A stretch of 64,000 nucleotides of DNA from Gulosibacter molinativorax. Its GTDB lineage: Bacteria; Actinomycetota; Actinomycetes; Actinomycetales; Microbacteriaceae. Position numbers and translations under genes: made by a program. Positions 52,093 to 59,956 of the stretch are shown piece by piece. The notes beneath the pieces were generated by a model. That model made no database searches. It was not told the origin of the DNA and saw only the letters and a program-made list of their open reading frames with translations. Every line of letters starts with the position of its first letter. Position 1 is the first letter of the stretch. Where the stretch lies: contig NZ_CP028426.1 in assembly GCF_003010915.2 (NCBI RefSeq), positions 2,046,001-2,110,000 on the forward strand, in the 5' to 3' direction.

Positions 52093-53232
52093 CTACGCGC
52101 GTCGCACCCCAAACGCCAGCGGCAGGGTGAGGAGTGACAGCGCCGCGCCGACATACATCGCGACGCTGAACGATGTGCCCGCCGCGATGGCGCCCACGAG
52201 GACGGACCCGACGCCCGTTCCCGCGTCGAACCCCACGTTCCAGACGGTGCTCGCCGAGTTGTAGTGCTGGGGTTTCACCGACTGCAGCGAGACGCTCAAC
52301 GTGAAGGTCTGGAGGGCTCCATAGCTGACACCAACGATGACCGCGCCCACCAGCAGCGCGACGAGGTTCGTCGCCTCGGGCTCGCGAACGGCGAAGCCGA
52401 CGAGAAGCATCCCGACCGTCGTGATCACGATCGACGGCCACAAGAATCGTCGCGCACCGTACGTGTCGGCGAGCGTTCCGGCGAGCCATCGCGTGAGTGC
52501 CGCCGTGAGCGTCAGCAGCAGCAGCGCCGCGAGGCTCTCGGTTGGCAGCGCGACCATCTGCGGCATGAACGTCAGTATCCCGCCGCCACAGACCGTCAGG
52601 CCAAACATGATCACCATTGGTCGGGCGAGATTTCGAAAGGGTGCTGGCTCGCCGGACGTCTTCGGGACGGCCTTCGCTTTCCCGGCCAGGCGCCAGGCAA
52701 GCCACGCGCCGAGCACCGGGAGCGTGCCGATGGCGAAGACCGTTTCGAACCCGACGGTTTTCGCGACCCACGGCCCCGCCGGAGTGAACAGCACCTGCGG
52801 CACCGCGATCGCCAACCCAAATGCGCCGATCGCCTTCCCCTGCCGCGCTGGCTCCACCAATTGCGCAATAAGGGAGGTCGCGCCCACGGTGATGATGCCG
52901 AACCCCACACCTCGGATCGCGGAGACCAGTAACACGAACCACAGATCCGAGTTCAGCGCCAGGGCTCCGGCAGGAAGGCCGAGCAGGAGTGCTGCGCTCA
53001 CGAGCGTCCACCGCCAGCCGAAGTTCCGTAGCAAACGCGGCATTGACAGCTGGGTAAGGATCGTGACGAGGAGCAGGACGCCGTTCACCAAGCCCGCGCC
53101 AACCTCATCGGCACCGCCTTCGACCGCCCACATCGGCGCGACGGGCAAGAGCGCCGAATACCCCGTAAACGAGATGACGGTGAGGGCAAGCACCTCGGGC
53201 ATCCCCGGCATCTGATATACCGACTTGCTCAC
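52093..53232 (-). CDS. MFS transporter
   Basis: A 379-residue major facilitator with about 12 helices, shorter than the MHS proteins here and unrelated to them in motif. It has FTGYSALLPVAPMWAVEGGADEVGAGLVNGVLL and an AARQGKAIGAFG-like loop (EPARQGKAIGAFG). Overall it resembles small drug/metabolite efflux MFS proteins. Substrate unknown. Its 3' end abuts a palindromic repeat. Confidence 0.8.
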   Translation of the reverse strand: MSKSVYQMPGMPEVLALTVISFTGYSALLPVAPMWAVEGGADEVGAGLVNGVLLLVTILTQLSMPRLLRNFGWRWTLVSAALLLGLPAGALALNSDLWFVLLVSAIRGVGFGIITVGATSLIAQLVEPARQGKAIGAFGLAIAVPQVLFTPAGPWVAKTVGFETVFAIGTLPVLGAWLAWRLAGKAKAVPKTSGEPAPFRNLARPMVIMFGLTVCGGGILTFMPQMVALPTESLAALLLLTLTAALTRWLAGTLADTYGARRFLWPSIVITTVGMLLVGFAVREPEATNLVALLVGAVIVGVSYGALQTFTLSVSLQSVKPQHYNSASTVWNVGFDAGTGVGSVLVGAIAAGTSFSVAMYVGAALSLLTLPLAFGVRRA

Positions 53233-53275
53233 GCTGCTGTTCCCTCCGCCCGACCGAAATTGCCCCTCTAGCTAC

Positions 53276-53343
53276 CTTAGGACGCACGAGCGCGCTCGAT
53301 GCGCACGAAACCGGTGACGCCTGCAGCCCACGTGCGTCCTAAG
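53276..53343. repeat. CTTAGGACGCACG palindromic repeat (family 2)
   Basis: A 68-bp element with perfect 13-bp inverted ends CTTAGGACGCACG (53276-53288) and CGTGCGTCCTAAG (53331-53343). It lies between hemA (stop 53391) and the MFS start (53232), both minus strand, and could end the hemA transcript. Confidence 0.8.
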
Positions 53344-53390
53344 TGACGTGAAGTGAACACTCGCCCTCGTGCCGCTGCGGGCGCCTGCGG

Positions 53391-54779
53391 CTAGTGCGCG
53401 ATCGGGCAGGAGTCCGCGCAGCGATGCTCGGTGCTCAGGTGCAGCTGCGCGGCGGCACACAGCTGCGGTTCGCCGGTTTCGGCCTGCGCCGCGAGCAGCG
53501 CCTGCGCGCCGTCACGAACCTCGTCCGCGGATGGGGTCGCGGGGGCCTGCACCGACACCTTCGCCGAGCCGTCCCCGTACAAGAGGTTGAGCGCCGCGAT
53601 AACCTCGTCGCTGCGTCCTTCGCGGGTGAGTTCTTTGATGCGCATCGTGGTCGGATGCAGCAGCGCATTGCCGAGCTTGCGCATCGACTCGGCCACCACA
53701 TCCTCGGCGCCGGTCTTCTCGATCTGCTCGGAGACGCGCGCCTGGACCACCGACCGATACTGCGCGAGCGCCTTCGCCGACTTCTGCTCGCGACGCTCCT
53801 GCTCGAATTCGGTCGCCGCGCGGGCGACGATGCAGCGGGCCAGCTCGGTCGCGCCAAGGTCTTCGAGCGGCGCGTGCTGGCGAACCGTCTCGATGTCGAG
53901 GAGGTCGACGGTGTCGAGCTTCGCGACGAGCGGGTCGACGTTGCGGGGCAGGCCCATGTCGACGATCAGCAGGCCGTCGCTCGAGCCCGGCGCGAGGCGC
54001 GCGTTGCGCACCTGGTCGTAGTCGAGCACGTACGTCTCGGTGTTCGTGCACGTGATCACGAGATCGGCGCTCGAAAGCTGCTCAGGCAGCCGGCCGTGCT
54101 CGATCTCGCGGATGTCGTACCGCTCGCCCAGCGTGTGCTGGCGGCCAGACGGCGAGTAGACGTCGACTGTGCCGACGCCGCGATCCTGCAGCGACTTCAA
54201 GGATGCGCCGGCATAGGTTCCGGTGCCGATCAGCACGACATTCGCGCGGGACCAATCAAGTACCTGTGACGCGGCAAGGTCGAGCGCGAGGCTCACGAGC
54301 GAGCGCCCCTGGGTTGCGAGGTTCGCGTGCGCCTTCACGCCCTTTGACGCCGTCGCGGCAGACTGGAAAAGCCGCTCGAGATCGCGCGTTGTAACCTGCG
54401 CATCCCGCGCCTGCTCAAGCGCGCGGCCGACCTGGCCGGCGATCTCTTCCTCGCCGAGGGCGACCGACTCGAGGCCGCTCGACACCGAGAAGAGGTGACT
54501 CGACACATCCGAATCACCGATCACGCGAACGTGGGCGCGCAAGTCGTCCTCGCGCATCCCGAAATCGGCCGCGAGCGCCGGCACAAATGCCGCGAACTGC
54601 TCGGGCCCCTCGAGGTCGAGGTACACCTCAAAGCGGTTGCAGGTCGACAGCACGACGCCGCCGACGACCTCGGCGGAGTCACGGATGAGCTCCTCGAGTG
54701 AGGTGACGGAGACCGAACTAAACCGCTCGAGGAGGGAGAACCCAGCCGAGCGGTGATTGGCGCTTACACAGACCAGCAT
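53391..54779 (-). CDS. hemA: Glutamyl-tRNA reductase
   Basis: A 462-residue enzyme making glutamate-1-semialdehyde, the first committed step of heme synthesis. The catalytic nucleophile is Cys47 (VVLSTCNRFEVY). The NADPH domain has VVLIGTGTYAGASLKSL and the helical dimerisation domain follows. Start at ATG 54779 gives the canonical MLVCVSANHRSAGF. The C terminus carries an unusual Cys/His tail (Cys441, His447, His452, Cys454, Cys458, His462) ending in a Cys-Pro pair, which may sense heme or a metal (inference). Divergent from hemE. Confidence 0.93.
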   Translation of the reverse strand: MLVCVSANHRSAGFSLLERFSSVSVTSLEELIRDSAEVVGGVVLSTCNRFEVYLDLEGPEQFAAFVPALAADFGMREDDLRAHVRVIGDSDVSSHLFSVSSGLESVALGEEEIAGQVGRALEQARDAQVTTRDLERLFQSAATASKGVKAHANLATQGRSLVSLALDLAASQVLDWSRANVVLIGTGTYAGASLKSLQDRGVGTVDVYSPSGRQHTLGERYDIREIEHGRLPEQLSSADLVITCTNTETYVLDYDQVRNARLAPGSSDGLLIVDMGLPRNVDPLVAKLDTVDLLDIETVRQHAPLEDLGATELARCIVARAATEFEQERREQKSAKALAQYRSVVQARVSEQIEKTGAEDVVAESMRKLGNALLHPTTMRIKELTREGRSDEVIAALNLLYGDGSAKVSVQAPATPSADEVRDGAQALLAAQAETGEPQLCAAAQLHLSTEHRCADSCPIAH

Positions 54780-54850
54780 GATGAAGGCGATTCTACGCCA
54801 ACTGTCAGGTTTCCGCGCGGCCGTTCGCGAGCGCTTTGCGCACACGTCAA

Positions 54851-54918
54851 TTTGGTCAGCTATGGGATGCGCCGGGGTTCGCTGCGGGGTGCCCGGAAAT
54901 GGGCCACAATTGACCAAA
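54851..54918. promoter_or_regulatory. Inverted repeat in the hemA-hemE divergent promoter
   Basis: TTTGGTCA (54851-54858) and TGACCAAA (54911-54918) are perfect inverted repeats 52 bp apart. The second runs into the hemE ATG. A regulator binding both could control hemA and hemE together by looping. Confidence 0.45.
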
Positions 54919-56030
54919 TGAGCACCATTCTGCCCGCGGATCACCCCCTCGTCGACGGCCGCACCGACAGCTCCCCGCTCGTGCGCGCATCCCGCGGACA
55001 GCGCTCCGAGACGCTACCAATCTGGTTCATGCGCCAGGCCGGGCGTTCGCTGCCCGAGTATCGCAAGCTGCGCGAGGGCATCGAGATGCTCGATTCGTGC
55101 CTCCGCCCCGAACTTGCGAGCGAGATCACGCTGCAGCCGGTCCGCCGCCACGGCGTCGACGGCGCCGTATTCTTCAGCGATATCGTCGTGCCACTCAAGC
55201 TTGCGGGCATCGACGTTGAGATCGTGCCGGGGCGCGGTCCGGTGTTCGCCAACCCGGTTCGGGATGCGGCAGGTGTTCGCGAGTTCGCCGCCCGCCTTCG
55301 CGGCGAGACGAGTCTCGAGATGTTCGCGCCGATCGCGGAGGCTGTGCGTCTCACCGTCACCGAACTCGGCTCGACCCCGCTAATTGGCTTCGCGGGTGCC
55401 CCTTTTACACTCGCCGCATACATCGTCGAGGGCGGTCCCTCGAAGGATCACCTCCGCGCCCGCGGCCTCATGCGCTCCGATCCGGATGCGTGGAATGAGC
55501 TCGCAACCGCGATCGGCGAGATCTCGGCCGCATTCCTCGAGACGCAGATTCTCGCGGGTGCCTCGGTCGTGCAGCTGTTCGACTCGTGGGCGGGCTCGCT
55601 CTCGCGTGAGTCGTACCGCACGTCGGTCGCCTCCTCAAGCGCCATCCCCCTGCGGCACGCCGCGACCTTTGAGACCCCGGCGGGCGAGCGCATCCGCTCG
55701 ATTCACTTCGGCGTCGGCACGGGCGAGCTGCTCGCCGACATGCACGAGACCGGCGGCGACGTCCAGGGCGTCGACGACCGCATCCCCCTCGACGAGGCTG
55801 CCCGTCGCCTGCCGGGCGTGCCACTGCAAGGCAATATCGACCCGGCGACGCTGTTCGCGGGCGACGCGGTGCTGCACGAACACACGCTCGACGTCGTGCG
55901 CCGCGGCGCCGTAGCGCCGGCGCACATCGTGAACCTCGGCCACGGCGTTCCGCCCGAGGCCGACCCGACTGTGCTCACGAGGCTCGTCGAATACGTGCAC
56001 ACGCTGCCAGGCTCCGGCGTCATCGAATGA
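54918..56030 (+). CDS. hemE: Uroporphyrinogen decarboxylase
   Basis: A 370-residue enzyme that decarboxylates uroporphyrinogen III to coproporphyrinogen III. Hallmarks are PIWFMRQAGRSLPEYRKLR near residue 34, GAVFFSDIVVPLKLAGIDVEIVPGRGP, the PLIGFAGAPFTLAAYIVEGG signature, QLFDSWAGSLS and GNIDPATLFAG. ATG 54918 gives the usual N terminus; the ribosome binding site is weak and the start lies inside an inverted repeat. It overlaps hemY by 4 bp. Confidence 0.95.
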   Translation: MSTILPADHPLVDGRTDSSPLVRASRGQRSETLPIWFMRQAGRSLPEYRKLREGIEMLDSCLRPELASEITLQPVRRHGVDGAVFFSDIVVPLKLAGIDVEIVPGRGPVFANPVRDAAGVREFAARLRGETSLEMFAPIAEAVRLTVTELGSTPLIGFAGAPFTLAAYIVEGGPSKDHLRARGLMRSDPDAWNELATAIGEISAAFLETQILAGASVVQLFDSWAGSLSRESYRTSVASSSAIPLRHAATFETPAGERIRSIHFGVGTGELLADMHETGGDVQGVDDRIPLDEAARRLPGVPLQGNIDPATLFAGDAVLHEHTLDVVRRGAVAPAHIVNLGHGVPPEADPTVLTRLVEYVHTLPGSGVIE

Positions 56031-57460
56031 CGCGCGTCGCGGTCGTCGGCGGCGGTGTCGCCGGGCTCGTTGCCGCGCGGCGGCTCGCGCTGGCGGGCGT
56101 CGACGTCACGGTCTTTGAGGCCTCGGATGCGCTCGGCGGGATGCTTCAGCAGGCTCAGCTCGGTGACGTGACGATCGACATCGGCGCGGAGGCCTTCGCG
56201 GTGCGCGGCGGGGTTGTCGAGGCGTATCTGCGCGAGCTCGGGCTTACGGATGACCTGGTCGAGCCGCGCGCACTCGGGTCGTGGACGTATGGGGCGCTTG
56301 GCGCCCAGCAGTCGCCGTCGGGCGGGATGCTCGGGATTCCGAGTGGCCCGGATGCTGATGGGCTCGAGGATGTTGTTGGCGCTTCCGGCGTTGCGGCCGT
56401 TGCTGCGGAGGCGTCGTTGGATGCGTCGGTCGGCGCCTCGGCGGCGTCGTTCGCCGAGCTGATTCGGGCGCGCTATGGGGAGGTCGTGCTCTCGCGATTG
56501 GTCGCACCCGTGACCCGTGGGGTGTACTCGCTCGATCCAGAAGTTGTCGACTACCGCGTGCTGATTCCGGGAATTGAAGTGCGATTGGCCGAGGCCGGAT
56601 CGCTGTCGGCGGTGGTCGCGTCGCTGCGCCCGAAGGCGACGCCGGGCGCGCTCGTGCGCGGGCTCCGCGGCGGGATGCACCGATTCGTTGGGGCGCTCGT
56701 TGCCGAGTGCGAGCGGCTCGGGGTTTCGTTTGAGTTAAACACGCTGGCCGGTCCATTTGAGCCGATGGCCGAGTGCGAGCAAAGCGAGCGTATCGAGGCC
56801 CGCGAGACGGACGGACCTTTCGATACGGCGGCCACGCCACCGGCTCAAGGACCGTCGCTGACCGAGTTCGACGCAATCCTCATCACGACGGAGTCGGCGC
56901 TCACCGCGAACGCCCCCACCGTTTCGAGCGAGGTCGTCGCGCTCCTCGTCGACGCACCCGAGCTCGATGCGCATCCCCGCGGCACCGGAGTGCTCGTCTC
57001 GGACGCAACCGACGTCGAGGCGAAGGCACTCACGCACGTCACCGCGAAATGGGAGTGGCTCGACGAGCGCACCCAGCCCGGCCAGCACATCCTGCGTTTG
57101 TCATACGGACCGGTGGAGGCAGACGGCCCCGCGCGTAGTCTCGCGCTGAGCGACGAGGCACTGCAGCGACAGGCCCTCGCGGATGCATCACGCATCCTCG
57201 GCGTCGAGCTCGCGCCTGACCGGCGGCGCGACTTCGCGCGCCACGAGTGGCGGATGCCGATGCCCGCCGCGCGCCTGGGACGCACGGCCAAACTTGCGGC
57301 CTACCGCGAGCGCCTCGGCGCTGCTACCGAACCGAACGATAGGACGCACGTCATCGAACTGTGCGGCGCGTGGATCGACGGAACCGGCCTAGCGAGCGTC
57401 CTACCGTCAGCCGAGAACGCGGCGCAGCGCATCCTCGACAGATTTACCGATCACCAATAG
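56027..57460 (+). CDS. hemY: Coproporphyrinogen III / protoporphyrinogen oxidase with repeat-encoded insert
   Basis: A 477-residue FAD enzyme (HemY/CgoX group). The FAD-binding motif VAVVGGGVAGLVAARRLALAG and FEASDALGGML lie at the N terminus. SLSAVVASLRPKATPGALVRGLRGGMHRFVGALV is in the middle and the late GAWIDGTGLASVLPSAENAA binds FAD. In actinobacteria it normally oxidises coproporphyrinogen III. Residues 249-275 (ECEQSERIEARE... PPAQG) are encoded by a palindromic repeat inserted in frame, in a region joining substrate and FAD domains. Catalytic motifs appear intact. Confidence 0.9.
   Translation: MTRVAVVGGGVAGLVAARRLALAGVDVTVFEASDALGGMLQQAQLGDVTIDIGAEAFAVRGGVVEAYLRELGLTDDLVEPRALGSWTYGALGAQQSPSGGMLGIPSGPDADGLEDVVGASGVAAVAAEASLDASVGASAASFAELIRARYGEVVLSRLVAPVTRGVYSLDPEVVDYRVLIPGIEVRLAEAGSLSAVVASLRPKATPGALVRGLRGGMHRFVGALVAECERLGVSFELNTLAGPFEPMAECEQSERIEARETDGPFDTAATPPAQGPSLTEFDAILITTESALTANAPTVSSEVVALLVDAPELDAHPRGTGVLVSDATDVEAKALTHVTAKWEWLDERTQPGQHILRLSYGPVEADGPARSLALSDEALQRQALADASRILGVELAPDRRRDFARHEWRMPMPAARLGRTAKLAAYRERLGAATEPNDRTHVIELCGAWIDGTGLASVLPSAENAAQRILDRFTDHQ
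56771..56850. repeat. Family 1 palindromic repeat (inverted architecture) inside hemY
   Basis: 80 bp: arm GAGTGCGAGC... CGTATCGA, a 21-bp spacer (56799-56819), then TTTCGATACGG...CTCAAGG. It has the same arm-spacer-arm layout as the intergenic copy at 59069-59150, with both spacers 21 bp. It adds about 27 residues and keeps the reading frame. Confidence 0.75.
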
Positions 57461-57503
57461 ACCGGCAGAACGATCAGCAGACCGCAACTCCCATGAACCA
57501 GTT

Positions 57504-57514
57504 TCGTATTACGA
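57504..57514. promoter_or_regulatory. TCGTA-T-TACGA operator of the RHH antitoxin gene
   Basis: A perfect 5+1+5 dyad 8 bp before the antitoxin ATG, AT-rich against the background. It is a likely autoregulatory site for the ribbon-helix-helix protein. Confidence 0.55.
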
Positions 57515-57521
57515 TACTTTC

Positions 57522-57785
57522 ATGGAACGGAAAATACAGGGCAAAGAGATTTCCGAATCCCAGGTCGACGAATGGGTCGCGGCAGCCGAAGCTGGCTACG
57601 AGGTTGAGGAGCTCCGTAAGCGAGCTGTTGGGCGACCGGCTCGAAGCAAAGAAGCTTCGCAGGTCGTCCCGGTTCGCCTCACAAAGGAAGAACTCGACGC
57701 TGTGATGGAGCGCGCCCATCGAGAGAATCTGAACCGGTCAGAGGCGATTCGCGAAGCACTACGTGCGTGGTCTAGCGCCGCGTGA
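57522..57785 (+). CDS. Ribbon-helix-helix (CopG-type) antitoxin, orphan
   Basis: An 87-residue DNA-binding protein. The C-terminal half (VVPVRLTKEELDAVMERAHRENLNRSEAIREALRAW) is a CopG/Arc ribbon-helix-helix. The N-terminal half (KEISESQVDEWVAAAEAGYEVEELRKRAVGRP) has the acidic helix and basic linker seen in actinobacterial antitoxins. Its stop overlaps the GTG start of a short downstream frame (57782) that looks like a broken toxin. It sits within the heme operon between hemY and hemC. Confidence 0.75.
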   Translation: MERKIQGKEISESQVDEWVAAAEAGYEVEELRKRAVGRPARSKEASQVVPVRLTKEELDAVMERAHRENLNRSEAIREALRAWSSAA

Positions 57786-57859
57786 TTGCTCGCAAGTCGG
57801 TGCTCAAAGACAAACACGCCCCATTGGTGAGGTGCGTACGTCGTGGTCATTGCCCTTAG
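57782..57859 (+). pseudogene. Truncated toxin remnant
   Basis: GTG 57782 overlaps the antitoxin stop (GTGA), the usual toxin-antitoxin coupling. It reads VIARKSVLKDKHAPLVRCVR and five more residues before TAG at 57857. The opening resembles the start of small toxins paired with such antitoxins. The stop lies inside a family 4 repeat (57848-57907), so repeat insertion probably cut the gene. Identity as a toxin is inferred from position and the first residues only. Confidence 0.4.
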
Positions 57860-57991
57860 CGCCAGGCCCTGCCGAAGTACCAGCCATGACAAGCGATAGC
57901 GGCAATGGTTAGCTCCGCGCACTGCTGCGACCATTGCAGCTAGCGCTCGGCCCCGCCGAAGTACCGGCCCGGGGTAGCGCTAACGGCAATG
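57848..57991. repeat. CATTGCC palindromic repeat (family 4), two copies
   Basis: Two 60-bp copies in direct orientation (57848-57907 and 57932-57991), separated by 24 bp. Each begins CATTGC, contains GCCGAAGTACC, and ends GGCAATG, so each is itself a palindrome. The copies differ at scattered positions. Confidence 0.8.
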
Positions 57992-58040
57992 CTTACCCGC
58001 AGCCGAGCCTTTCACCAGCCAAAGTCCTAGGATGGAACCT

Positions 58041-59051
58041 ATGTCTGCAACGTCTTCCTCGGCCGCTCCCCTGCGCTTCGGCACCCCCGGCGATCAGCCG
58101 ATCATCCGCATTGGCACGCGCGGTTCGAAGCTCGCGGTCGCGCAAACGAGCATCGTTGCGGAAGACCTCGCACGCCTCACCGGCCGTGAATTCGAGATCA
58201 TCAAGGTGACGACCCATGGCGACGTGAACCGCGCGTCCCTCTCGACGCTCGGCGGGCAGGGCGTCTTCGCGACCGAGCTGCGCGAGGCGCTGCTCGACGG
58301 CGAGGTCGACATCGCGGTGCACTCGCTCAAGGATCTCCCGACCGCGCCCGCGCCCGGGCTGCAGCTCGCCGCGCATCCCGCCCGTGAGGATGCGCGCGAC
58401 GCCGTGGTTGCGCGCGACGGCCTCGACTTTGCCGACCTTCCCCATGGCGCGAAGGTGGGCACCGGTTCGCCCCGTCGGCGGGCGCAGATCCGCCGCGTGC
58501 GCCCCGACCTCGAGCTGCGGGACATTCGCGGCAACGTCGACACGCGTATCGGCTTCGTCACCGACGGCGAGCTTGATGCGGTCTTCCTCGCGACCGCGGG
58601 GTTGAACCGGGTCGGCCGCACCGAGGTGATCACCGGCTTCCTCGAGCTCGAAGATTTCCCGACCGCGCCCGGCCAGGGCGCCCTCGCGATCGAGACCCGC
58701 GAGGGCTGGGATCTCGAGGGCCTGCGCGGCCTCGACGATGCCGCGACCCGCGCGGCCGCCGACGCCGAGCGCGCGATCCTGAACGGCCTCGACGCGGGCT
58801 GCCAGGCGCCTGTCGGCATCCACGCGGATGTGCGCGACGGCGTCCTTACGGTGCTCGCGCGGGTGTACGGCAAGGATGCGCTGGCCGAGGCCCGGGGCGA
58901 GGTCGCGATCGATCTGGAGCCGGTTTACGAGCAGTCGCTCGGGTACGCGCGCGGCGAGGTCGCGAAGCAGGACTACGTGCCGGCTCGGCTCGCGGCCGAG
59001 CTCGTCGACTCGCTGTTCGCGCAGGGCGCCGGCGACTTCATCGGCGAATGA
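58041..59051 (+). CDS. hemC: Hydroxymethylbilane synthase (porphobilinogen deaminase)
   Basis: A 336-residue enzyme that links four porphobilinogens. IRIGTRGSKLAVAQT starts the core. TTHGDVN, HSLKDLPT and GTGSPRRRAQI (active-site Arg residues) follow. Cys254 in GLDAGCQAPVGIHA carries the dipyrromethane cofactor. ATG 58041 preferred over 58032 because AGGA lies in range. The ribosome binding site region follows closely after the family 4 repeats. Confidence 0.95.
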   Translation: MSATSSSAAPLRFGTPGDQPIIRIGTRGSKLAVAQTSIVAEDLARLTGREFEIIKVTTHGDVNRASLSTLGGQGVFATELREALLDGEVDIAVHSLKDLPTAPAPGLQLAAHPAREDARDAVVARDGLDFADLPHGAKVGTGSPRRRAQIRRVRPDLELRDIRGNVDTRIGFVTDGELDAVFLATAGLNRVGRTEVITGFLELEDFPTAPGQGALAIETREGWDLEGLRGLDDAATRAAADAERAILNGLDAGCQAPVGIHADVRDGVLTVLARVYGKDALAEARGEVAIDLEPVYEQSLGYARGEVAKQDYVPARLAAELVDSLFAQGAGDFIGE

Positions 59052-59068
59052 GTGCTGTTCGCGCCCTA

Positions 59069-59150
59069 AGTAGCGGCGCAGCCGCGTATCGAAGGGGAGA
59101 CCACCGTCGGTCATTTCGATACACGCTGCTTCGCAGCACACTCAATGACC
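59069..59150. repeat. Family 1 palindromic repeat (inverted architecture) between hemC and hemD
   Basis: Arm AGTAGCGGCGCAGCCGCGTA..., a 21-bp spacer, then TTTCGATACACGCTGCTTCG...CTCAATG. It matches the copy inside hemY in layout. It ends 13 bp before the hemD ATG and occupies the ribosome binding site region. Confidence 0.8.
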
Positions 59151-59163
59151 GCAACGGTGCGAC

Positions 59164-59952
59164 ATGGTGACGGCCTCACTCGCAGGCACTACCGTGCTCG
59201 TGCCGCGCGGCGGGGACTGGGGCACGCAAGCGAGCCTCGAGATCGCGGAGCGCGGCGGTGAGCCGGTCATCGCCGAGCTCATCGGATTTGCACCGCCGGA
59301 AGACCCCGCGCCGCTCGAAGCAGCGCAAGCACGCCTCGCAAACGGCGACTACGACTGGCTCGTGCTCACGAGCCCCCGCGCCGTCACCGCGATCGCCATC
59401 CCGGAACGCAACTCAAACGCGATTGCGAAAACCGAGCTGCGCATCCACCGGAACACCCGCATCGCCGTGGTCGGCGACAGCACCGCCGCCGGACTCGAGA
59501 GCTTCGGCCGCTCGCCACACTTTGTGCCAGTCAACGAGCATTCCGCTCGCGGGCTCGTGAGCGAGTGGCCGCACGTCACCGCTCCCCAGCGCATCCTGTG
59601 GCCGCGCTCGTCCGAGGCCGCCCCGACGATCGCCACAGGCCTCACCGCCCTCGGCCACCGGGTCGACGCCACGATCGCGTACCGCACCGTCGGCGTACCA
59701 TTGACTGCGGAAGCCCGTGCGCGCATCCTTACGGGAGAGCTGCGGTTCGCGCTCGTCACGAGCGGCAGCATCGCCCGCCAGCTGGTCGACCAGATTGGCG
59801 CGGATGCGCCGCTACGGATCGTGACGATCGGCCCCAACACCACGAGGTCCGCGCGAGAAGCCGGGCTCCGCGTAGATTTTGAAGCGGCGCAACGCACCGT
59901 TTCGAGCATGCTCGATGCCATCGAACAGGGCCGCGAGCCCGAAGGAGAATAG
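59164..59952 (+). CDS. hemD: Uroporphyrinogen-III synthase
   Basis: A 262-residue HemD that closes hydroxymethylbilane with D-ring inversion. Sequence conservation in this family is low. Recognisable parts are [10 protein letters not shown] at the start, [50 protein letters not shown] and [18 protein letters not shown]. Position between hemC and hemB makes the call secure. No clear ribosome binding site: the region upstream is taken by a repeat. Confidence 0.9.
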   Translation: MVTASLAGTTVLVPRGGDWGTQASLEIAERGGEPVIAELIGFAPPEDPAPLEAAQARLANGDYDWLVLTSPRAVTAIAIPERNSNAIAKTELRIHRNTRIAVVGDSTAAGLESFGRSPHFVPVNEHSARGLVSEWPHVTAPQRILWPRSSEAAPTIATGLTALGHRVDATIAYRTVGVPLTAEARARILTGELRFALVTSGSIARQLVDQIGADAPLRIVTIGPNTTRSAREAGLRVDFEAAQRTVSSMLDAIEQGREPEGE

Positions 59953-59956
59953 GTCC

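Noticed and set aside
57334..57400. AGGACGCACG and GCGTCCT inside the hemY 3' end, resembling family 2
   Set aside because: The residues encoded there (RTHVIELCGAWIDGTGLASVL) are the conserved FAD-binding end of the enzyme, so the match is probably chance.
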